From an uncultured Porphyromonadaceae bacterium (GTDB lineage: Bacteria > Bacteroidota > Bacteroidia > Bacteroidales > Muribaculaceae): DNA of 11,611 nucleotides. Every line of letters starts with the position of its first letter. Positions within the stretch are counted from its first letter, which is position 1. The translations under genes were made by a program, and so were the position numbers. Shown in pieces: positions 6,002 to 11,611 of this stretch. The notes beneath the pieces were generated by a model that searched no databases, had not been told where the DNA came from, and worked only from the letters and a program-made list of their open reading frames with translations. The stretch is taken from assembly GCA_946183895.1 (NCBI GenBank), contig CAMHDX010000006.1, forward strand, positions 1-11,611, in the 5' to 3' direction.

Positions 6002-7372
6002 TTAGCGGCGCTTGACGGTGCTGCCGTCAATCCAGTAGTTGATGTTGAGCTTGGACTCAACGTCGGTCTCAATGTCGTCTCGCAGGTTGCAGAAGAAGTC
6101 GATGCCGGTGCGCTTCTCCAACTCGTCGATGGTGATGTACTCGGCGTTCTGCTTGTCGCTCGCGCTACTGCAGTGATAGGTCCAGATGCCTACAGCCTCG
6201 TACTTGTCGTTATCCTTGTCGTAGGCCATCAATGCCATGTAGAAGTACTTGGGCACTATCAACCTGTTGTTGCACAGCGTGTTGAATAGGCCGTCAACCT
6301 GCTGGTTGTTGAGTGTCACCTTGTCGCTGATGGTTGCCGCCTTGACAATGTATAGCGTGTCGCAGTTGGCTGCCCAGGTGCGCACATCGCCTTCGAGTTG
6401 TGACCATTGTCCGCCGTTGTGGTATTGTATTTGCGGCTGGATGTTGCTCAAGAAGCAGGTTTGCTTGGACATCGCGGTGGTGGCGCGGCGGTCGGCGCTG
6501 GGGCACAGGTGGCCGCGGCTATAGCCGCTCTTGTCGTAGTCATCAAGGGTTGAGCGCGTTAGCTCGGGCAGCTCGGGATCTTCCTTGAAGTCGTCCTTGC
6601 GCTCAACGTTGCTCACGCGGTTGAGCGGGTTGAGCTGATAGCACGTCCAGCGGTTGGCTATCTTGTTGTTGTCCCACTCCAGGGCGTAGTTCACGCCGTA
6701 GCCCTCGTCGTTCTCTTTTTGCACCCACGACATGCCGGAGCTGTCGCTGATGCGCGGGAACTCCAGGCGCCAGAAGCCGTAGCTCTTGGGCGTGCCGGTC
6801 ATCGAGCCGGTGTTGGTGTTCCAGTAGTCGCTCAGCTGGTTGCGGTTGATGTTGTCGTCCTCGACAAAGGTGTAGACAGCCGTGACGATTTCGCTCGTCA
6901 GGTCGTTGCCTATCGCCATCGCCTTGACCGTCTTGGTCTCGTTGACGGTGAAGGTTACCGGCGACGTGCCGCTGCGCGATTCGGTGGTCGGGTCGCTGCC
7001 GTCGGTGGTGTAATAGATAATCGCGCCCGGCGTGCCGCACGTGATTGTCACTGTGGTTGACTTGCTGATGTTGCGCGAGCCCGGAGTGATGACGGGGGCC
7101 TCAATGTCAACCACCTCGAACGATTCCATCTGGCTGTACAGGAAGTCGATGCTCTGGGTGGAGTTCTTCACATAAATCTTGACACCAATGCCGTTGGCCG
7201 AGCCAAACTGGCCGCCCACGTAGCGGACACCGTCCAGGTCGGCTAACTCATATCGGTACACCTCGCCGTTCTTGAGCGTGATGGATATTGACTGCGCGTT
7301 GGCACTAAGTCCGATGATGGACATCAAGGCGACAACGGCAAATGCTGCTATGTTATTCCAAATAGTCTTCAT
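6002..7372 (-). CDS. Secreted DNA/RNA non-specific endonuclease with chitobiase-like domain
   Basis: 456 residues. Signal peptide about 1-27 (ending ANA/Q). Residues 28-90 form a short N-terminal beta segment (SISITLKNGEVYRYELADLDGV) common in Bacteroidales exported proteins. Residues 93-169 are a chitobiase/hexosaminidase C-terminal-like module (TPGAIIYYTTDGSDPT). Residues about 195-430 are the NucA/Serratia-type nuclease domain: SRGH at 285-288 with catalytic H288, N310, the metal ligand N319, and E327. The spacing H288-N319-E327 (31 and 8) matches Serratia nuclease H89-N119-E127. The usual DRGH is SRGH here, a common variant. The closing IDELEKRTGIDFF (415-427) is typical of the family. 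The protein should cut DNA and RNA outside the cytoplasm in a Mg-dependent way, probably for nucleotide scavenging. It is second in an operon, 17 nt after the gene for a large secreted protein, and has a strong Shine-Dalgarno sequence. Confidence 0.93.
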   Translation of the reverse strand: MKTIWNNIAAFAVVALMSIIGLSANAQSISITLKNGEVYRYELADLDGVRYVGGQFGSANGIGVKIYVKNSTQSIDFLYSQMESFEVVDIEAPVITPGSRNISKSTTVTITCGTPGAIIYYTTDGSDPTTESRSGTSPVTFTVNETKTVKAMAIGNDLTSEIVTAVYTFVEDDNINRNQLSDYWNTNTGSMTGTPKSYGFWRLEFPRISDSSGMSWVQKENDEGYGVNYALEWDNNKIANRWTCYQLNPLNRVSNVERKDDFKEDPELPELTRSTLDDYDKSGYSRGHLCPSADRRATTAMSKQTCFLSNIQPQIQYHNGGQWSQLEGDVRTWAANCDTLYIVKAATISDKVTLNNQQVDGLFNTLCNNRLIVPKYFYMALMAYDKDNDKYEAVGIWTYHCSSASDKQNAEYITIDELEKRTGIDFFCNLRDDIETDVESKLNINYWIDGSTVKRR

Positions 7373-7380
7373 AGTCGTGT

Positions 7381-7387
7381 CCTCCTT
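7381..7387 (-). promoter_or_regulatory. Canonical Shine-Dalgarno sequence of the nuclease gene
   Basis: The minus strand reads AAGGAGG, 8 nt before the ATG at 7372 and entirely within the 17-nt gap after the upstream stop codon. Perfect Shine-Dalgarno sequences are rare in Bacteroidetes, where A-rich leaders normally do this job. It confirms the start codon. Confidence 0.7.
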
Positions 7388-7389
7388 TC

Positions 7390-9948
7390 TTAGTGCTTAA
7401 TGGCCTTCTTGCCGTTAACAATATAGATGCCAGCAGGCAACTGGTCCCACTCGCATTGCATCTTGACACCCATCAGGTTGTAGATGCCCTGTGCGCGCGC
7501 TGACGGCTTGTCAACGCGGATGTCGTGCACGGCGGTAGCGAGCTCGCTGCCGTCGCCCTCGAGCACGAGGCGCACGCCCTGGAAGCTCGGAGTGAGCAGG
7601 TAGGCGTCGGTGCCGTTGAGTTCGACGTCAAGGGCATTGCTCCAATTGCCGTTGCTGTCCATCACCTTGATGGTGTTGTAGTCGTCGTGCATCGTTGTCG
7701 GGGTGAATACGCCGGCAAAGCTGTACACATTATTGTTAGCCAGCGCGCGGCGCGGTCCTCCGCTCCATGCCACCGGACCGTTGATGGTGCGGCGCTGCGG
7801 CACGGGGTCGCCGTTGCGCAGGGTTGTACCCGACACCAGCACGTACTCCATGTCGGTGTTGGCGTTCACCAGGTAGGGGAGGCCTGCCTCCATGTGGTCG
7901 GTGGGGCGGAACACCATGTTGCCAACCTCGGTATTGCCGTCCATGGGCTCGCCCTCCTTCAGATCGACATACTCCAGTATCTCGCCGTCAAAGTCGTCGA
8001 TGTCCATCGGCACGGTGATGGGGGTCCACAGCCCGGCAGTGAGCGAGCGCTTCCACAACACGTTGACATCCTGCTGGTTGGATGCAGGTAGCACGAAGTC
8101 CTTAGTGGGGTTGACCACGATGACCCATGCGGGCTCGTCGTCCTGAGCGGTGGGCTGCAGTGAGGTGGCACCGGTCACGATGCCGCTCACGTCGACCAGC
8201 GCGCCCTCATAGGCGTTGACGCCCTCAAGGGTGATGTTGTCGGTGCCGATGCGCACATCGCTCACACTCACCCAGTCGGCAAGGTGCTCGCCCAGGGCGT
8301 CCACCGTGACCTCGGTCGGAGCGGTCGTCGCCTCGGTCACCGCGTCGGCGATGACGAGGTAGTCGGTGTTGGTCAGCTCGTTGTCAACGGTGAACAGCGG
8401 GGTGCCGGTCTCGCCGTCGGTGTCAAACTTGCCGATAATCCAGCCGGCAAGGTGCTGGTTGTATGCCAAGTCGCGGCTGGGCTTGATGCCCTTCATCAGG
8501 ATGGCGCCGCTGTTGTCGCGCACATAGGCGTCGGTGGTGCCTGCCTCAGCGCCGGCGCTCACGTGGAGCACGCGCGCGTTCGCCTCCTCGGCAAGGAACA
8601 GGCGCACCGTCTCGCCGGCGGGAACTTGCTTGAACTCGGCGATGCCATTCACTGTTGTGTACTCAGCCTCGCCGGTCGATGCCTTGAACAGGTACACGTC
8701 CTTCTGGTTAGAGGCAGCTGCCGTGGTGTAGCACGAGATCAGACTGCTGCTACTGTTGTAGCGCATCACATTGGGATAAGTGGCATCGGTGTTGAACACG
8801 ATGGTGGCAACGCCGTCGCTGGCGATGCTGATGCTCGCCTGGGTCTGCTCGCTATTGTAGTTGCTCAAATACTTGAGGTGGTTGGCGCCCGAGCTCTTGG
8901 TGCCGGTCGCCGCGAGGTATTGCCCGTTGTAGATCTCGCCGGTTGCCATGAACGACCATGCGCCGGTGCTGCCGGTGAGCTCATACACCTCGACCTGCTC
9001 GCTCGGGGTGATGACGTAGTAGGCGCCTTTCTTCACCACAGCGACATCGGTGATTTCGCGGTTGTTAGCCTTCTCGGCGGTGCTGATGGCATAGGCTTCG
9101 CCCACAGTGCCGGCGGTGGCTATAAGCAGCCGGTCGCCCTCGGCAAGGTCGTCAACATCGGTCACGAGGACATAGTCGCCCTCGGCAACTGTGGTCGAGC
9201 TGCCATCATCGGTGATGGTGTAGGTCGCGGTGGCGACATCGCTGGCGATGCCGTTCTTCACGGCGATGGCCTTGAGGGTGTGGGTTCCCACTTCGCTGAA
9301 GGTCACAATGGTTCCGCTGGGCGAGGCGAGCGTGGGCTCAAACCCCTCGGTGGCGTAGCGGATGGTGGCGCCGGCGGTGGCGCACGACATTGTCACCTGG
9401 ATCGCCGTGGTGCTCTCGGTGCCGCTCGGCGGGTCAAAGGTGGGCGCGTCGGGCTTGCTCTGCGCGTCGGCCTCGGTGATAACCATTGACGACAGGCACA
9501 GCTGCCCTGCCTTGTCGGAGCCATCGCTGCCATAGTTGGCTTTGTCGCCCACGGTGAAGATTACGCTTGTGGAATTGCCTGTCCATGTGACAGTTGCGTC
9601 GCCCTCGGCCTGCGTGGCAATCGTGCCGTTGTTCGCGGTGATGGGGGCGAGACGCTTCTTGCCCTGGGTGGACAGATTAATCACGATGCTGGTGAAGGCA
9701 GTACCGCTCGTCTCAACAGTGAGCGTGCCCTTGGCGTAGACGCGCAGGTCGGCACCATTGGTGTTGTAGGCGGGATTGGTACCTCCGCTGTTCTTGAGTG
9801 CCGTGAGCGAGTAGGGCGATGCTGTCGCCGTTAGTTCGCCGCTCTCGGGAGATGAAAATGTCAAGTCGCTCATGGTTAGCGTCACCGTGGCTGCCCACGC
9901 CGACGTGCCGAGCAAGACTGACATCAGTAAAATAAGTAGTTTTCTCAT
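7390..9948 (-). CDS. Large secreted multidomain protein with chitobiase-like module and sorting-type C-terminus
   Basis: 852 residues, no enzyme motif recognised. Signal peptide about 1-19 (AWA/A). Residues 21-157 are a beta-rich domain common in Bacteroidales surface proteins. Residues 167-246 are a chitobiase-like module (TAGATIRYATEGFEPT) of the same kind as in the downstream nuclease. Residues 255-423 form a beta domain ending in KDVYLFKAS. Residues 430-612 may be two OB-fold-like units (TTVNGIAEFKQVPAGE...). Residues 625-800 form another beta domain. The last 35 residues (GIYNLMGVKM... LPAGIYIVNGKKAI) closely resemble a type A sorting domain of type IX secretion, so surface display or release is likely. 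It leads an operon with the endonuclease and has its own -7 box 42 nt upstream. An OB-fold would fit nucleic-acid binding, but this is inference. Function remains unknown. Confidence 0.85.
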   Translation of the reverse strand: MRKLLILLMSVLLGTSAWAATVTLTMSDLTFSSPESGELTATASPYSLTALKNSGGTNPAYNTNGADLRVYAKGTLTVETSGTAFTSIVINLSTQGKKRLAPITANNGTIATQAEGDATVTWTGNSTSVIFTVGDKANYGSDGSDKAGQLCLSSMVITEADAQSKPDAPTFDPPSGTESTTAIQVTMSCATAGATIRYATEGFEPTLASPSGTIVTFSEVGTHTLKAIAVKNGIASDVATATYTITDDGSSTTVAEGDYVLVTDVDDLAEGDRLLIATAGTVGEAYAISTAEKANNREITDVAVVKKGAYYVITPSEQVEVYELTGSTGAWSFMATGEIYNGQYLAATGTKSSGANHLKYLSNYNSEQTQASISIASDGVATIVFNTDATYPNVMRYNSSSSLISCYTTAAASNQKDVYLFKASTGEAEYTTVNGIAEFKQVPAGETVRLFLAEEANARVLHVSAGAEAGTTDAYVRDNSGAILMKGIKPSRDLAYNQHLAGWIIGKFDTDGETGTPLFTVDNELTNTDYLVIADAVTEATTAPTEVTVDALGEHLADWVSVSDVRIGTDNITLEGVNAYEGALVDVSGIVTGATSLQPTAQDDEPAWVIVVNPTKDFVLPASNQQDVNVLWKRSLTAGLWTPITVPMDIDDFDGEILEYVDLKEGEPMDGNTEVGNMVFRPTDHMEAGLPYLVNANTDMEYVLVSGTTLRNGDPVPQRRTINGPVAWSGGPRRALANNNVYSFAGVFTPTTMHDDYNTIKVMDSNGNWSNALDVELNGTDAYLLTPSFQGVRLVLEGDGSELATAVHDIRVDKPSARAQGIYNLMGVKMQCEWDQLPAGIYIVNGKKAIKH

Positions 9949-9989
9949 AGGTTATTGTGTTTTTAGGTTGTTGGCGGTACAATAATCTG

Positions 9990-10023
9990 CAAATTTATAA
10001 TAAAAACTCGAAAGTTCGCCAAA
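9990..10023 (-). promoter_or_regulatory. Promoter of the secreted protein/nuclease operon
   Basis: On the minus strand TTTG (10020-10023) is followed after 22 bp by TAAATTTG (9990-9997), an exact TAnnTTTG -7 box. The start codon at 9948 is about 42 nt further on, giving a short A/T-rich leader. The spacer is one base longer than the usual upper limit. Confidence 0.65.
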
Positions 10024-10076
10024 AATCGCCGTTTTTTTTAAATAAGGTTAATTATTCACAAAAAAACAACAGCGTA

Positions 10077-10111
10077 ATTGTGGCATTTTTAATTTCTTTT
10101 TATTACTTTTG
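10077..10111 (+). promoter_or_regulatory. Promoter of the starch-binding-like protein gene
   Basis: TACTTTTG at 10104-10111 matches the TAnnTTTG -7 box exactly. An ATTG at 10077-10080, 23 bp upstream, is a possible weak -33 element. The expected start near 10117-10120 gives a 5' leader of about 115 nt. It is divergent from the promoter at 9990-10023, about 55 bp apart. Confidence 0.6.
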
Positions 10112-10117
10112 CCACCA

Positions 10118-10233
10118 CTAATGGTGTCCCCATACAGAACTCTGTGAGAACCGCCTTACGATGAAAATAACAAACAATTCATAACTGTTTTTTTTAACTA
10201 ACTATTAATCATTAACTTTTAAACAACTGTAAC
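10118..10233 (+). promoter_or_regulatory. Long 5' leader with possible hairpin and mini-ORF
   Basis: The leader contains an 8-codon ORF (ATG at 10121, TGA at 10145-10147) starting almost at the predicted 5' end. A possible fold pairs GGTG (10123-10126) with CGCC (10152-10155) around an inner stem ACAG/CTGT (10134-10137 with 10142-10145). A run of eight T follows at 10188-10195. The last 40 nt before the ATG are A/T-rich, as usual for translation initiation in this phylum. I match it to no known riboswitch, and the structure is weak. Confidence 0.3.
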
Positions 10234-11611
10234 ATGAAGAAATTCTTCTCTTTATTGTTGTTGATGGTAGCCGCGACTGTCGGTCTGCAATCACAGGCAG
10301 CTATGTTTCTGGTTGGTGATGCCTTCAATGGGTGGAATGAGAGCGGAAACGTTCAAATGACCCAGGATGGCAACATCTACAGCTGGTCCGGTGAGCTTGC
10401 AGCCAACAAGTACTTCGCGTTCTTTAAGGACAGCGAGGGGTGGAACTACCAGCGAGGCCCCGCTCGTGGCAACGACTCGGCTCCACTTGGCGACTGGGAG
10501 GACACCACGTCCGGTGGAGCGTGGAAGACAACCGCGGCCGGAACCTACACCATCGAGTATGATTACTCGACCGACAAAGCCCGCATTGTTGTCGGTACGG
10601 TGGTGGAACCGGACCCGTTTGACGCCGACGCGTTGACGTTTGTCGCGACGGGAGATGCCGTTGGTGGATGGAACATGCCGCCGACGGTTGTCTTTACCAA
10701 GAACAACGATGGCACTCATTCTCTCGAGATTGATGCCACCGCTGCGGAGTTCAAGATTGCGGGCGTGAAGGACTACTCCAACCTCGGTTGGGGTGACTTT
10801 GACGCTGGTGTGTATGGTGGTGCGACGCTCGCTGTCGGTGACAACACGCTCACTGCGGGCGAGACCGGTAACATGACGATGCCGCAGGGCGGCACGCTCG
10901 TGCTGACCATCAGCGACGTGACCGAGACCTCTTGCAAGCTTAACATCGCTGTTAAGCAAGAGGCCGAGCCTGCCTACTATCTTGTGGGCGATTTCAGTGG
11001 CTGGGCCGAAAGTGACGATTACAAGTTCGTGAAGCAGAACGACGGAAGCTTTGAGCTTACGGGCATTGCCCTTGAGGCCGAGACTGAGTTCAAGATCAAG
11101 AACGAGGCCGGCAAGTGGCTGGGCGGTGGCAGCGAGGCTGTCTATGAGGTGCACCGCGGCTGGTGTGACAACCTGCCGTTGGATGCCGACATGGCTTACA
11201 ACTTCAAGCTTACCGAGGGTGGCACGCTGACCTTCAAGATTGCCGATGGCAAACTCTTTGTCAGCGGCTTTGACGAGCCTGCGGCTCCCGAGCTGACTGC
11301 TGTGCGCCTGACCGGCTCGTATGAGCAGCCGTGGGGCGAGCAGGAGAACTTCCAGTTCACCGCCAATGCACAAGGTGGCGGTTGGAACCTGAGCGGACAG
11401 CGCATTGAGGCTGGCTTCCAGTTCAAGCTGGTAGGCACCGAGACCACCGGCGAGCAGAGTGCCGACAAGTGGTACGGCGCTGCCGATAGCCAGGGTGACT
11501 ACTGGATTACCGCTAACACTCTGGGCACGGCCATCAGCCTCGCCGAGGGTGACGCGGGCCAGCACTTCTTCATCGAGAAGGGTGGCGAGTACACCTTCGA
11601 CTATGACCCTG
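10234..11611 (+). CDS. Exported multi-module protein with SusE/SusF or CBM48-like domains, C-terminus beyond window
   Basis: 459 residues are visible with no stop before the right edge. Signal peptide about 1-23 (MKKFFSLLLLMVAATVGLQSQAA). There is no lipobox cysteine (first Cys is residue 234), so unlike SusE and SusF it is not a lipoprotein. At least four modules repeat about every 110 residues. Their first strands are FLVGDAFNGW (25), FVATGDAVGGW (136), YLVGDFSGW (249) and VRLTGSYEQPW (357). The GDF-GW pattern followed by W, Y and FKI/FKL strands recalls the starch-binding immunoglobulin-like domains of SusE/SusF and the CBM48/E-set fold. Alpha-glucan binding on the cell surface or as a secreted protein is plausible and fits the GH97 gene nearby. 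Bacteroidales signal-peptide proteins of this kind often end in a type IX sorting domain, which would lie outside the window. The long antisense frame over this gene is a codon-bias shadow. Confidence 0.85.
   Translation, partial: MKKFFSLLLLMVAATVGLQSQAAMFLVGDAFNGWNESGNVQMTQDGNIYSWSGELAANKYFAFFKDSEGWNYQRGPARGNDSAPLGDWEDTTSGGAWKTTAAGTYTIEYDYSTDKARIVVGTVVEPDPFDADALTFVATGDAVGGWNMPPTVVFTKNNDGTHSLEIDATAAEFKIAGVKDYSNLGWGDFDAGVYGGATLAVGDNTLTAGETGNMTMPQGGTLVLTISDVTETSCKLNIAVKQEAEPAYYLVGDFSGWAESDDYKFVKQNDGSFELTGIALEAETEFKIKNEAGKWLGGGSEAVYEVHRGWCDNLPLDADMAYNFKLTEGGTLTFKIADGKLFVSGFDEPAAPELTAVRLTGSYEQPWGEQENFQFTANAQGGGWNLSGQRIEAGFQFKLVGTETTGEQSADKWYGAADSQGDYWITANTLGTAISLAEGDAGQHFFIEKGGEYTFDYDP

Noticed and set aside
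8284..9489. 401-codon plus-strand frame opposite the 852-residue secreted protein
   Set aside because: Its product is a G/A/V/H-rich shadow with no domain, while the minus strand encodes a coherent secreted protein.
10161..10184. Second mini-ORF of seven codons in the leader of the right-end gene
   Set aside because: Short, A-rich and without initiation context; expected by chance in this AT-rich leader.
10291..11565. Long open frame of 424 codons on the minus strand at the right end
   Set aside because: It is antisense to the exported multi-module gene, which has a signal peptide, promoter and repeated domains. The antisense product is low-complexity and lacks any recognisable family; GC-rich codon bias explains the open frame.
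1..11611. CRISPR array, tRNA or rRNA gene, complete insertion sequence
   Set aside because: I looked for spaced direct repeats, tRNA arms and transposase motifs on both strands and saw none.

Overview
The window looks like chromosomal DNA of a gut-type Bacteroidales, probably Muribaculaceae or Prevotellaceae. The evidence is a SusC/RagA-type receptor, a GH97 enzyme, a DUF5020 channel, secreted proteins with chitobiase-like modules, a C-terminal tail resembling a type IX secretion sorting signal, and promoters of the Bacteroidetes TTTG/TAnnTTTG type. Most of the window is GC-rich. The 2.04-3.12 kb stretch is clearly AT-richer and may have been acquired. The genus is inferred; no rRNA or marker gene is present.

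Left part (1-2033, minus strand): a DUF2027-Smr domain protein is followed 12 nt later by the start of a SusC-like TonB-dependent receptor that runs off the left edge. The receptor has an unusually short N-terminus. Middle island (2040-3120, plus strand): a near-consensus promoter drives a minimal nucleotidyltransferase (MNT) and a HEPN protein that overlap by 4 nt. This is a probable toxin-antitoxin pair of the HEPN/MNT class. A possible 42-residue ORF overlaps the HEPN end and finishes inside a perfect 20-bp inverted repeat.

Centre (3134-5869, minus strand): a GH97 enzyme with all three catalytic glutamates of inverting SusB-type alpha-glucosidases, then 6 nt later a DUF5020 outer-membrane channel-like protein. 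A GC-rich terminator separates this pair from the next operon. Right-centre (6002-9948, minus strand): a large secreted multidomain protein precedes a secreted DNA/RNA non-specific endonuclease. Both carry the same type of chitobiase-like module, and the nuclease has a textbook Shine-Dalgarno sequence, which is unusual for this phylum.

Right end (9949-11611): a divergent promoter region serves the secreted-protein/nuclease operon to the left and a plus-strand gene to the right. The plus-strand gene encodes an exported protein with at least four modules of about 110 residues that resemble SusE/SusF or CBM48-like starch-binding folds. It continues past the window edge. Alpha-glucan use (GH97, starch-binding-like modules, SusC) and nucleic-acid scavenging (secreted nuclease) are the two plausible themes. 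The HEPN/MNT island is the best candidate for a defence or stress system.
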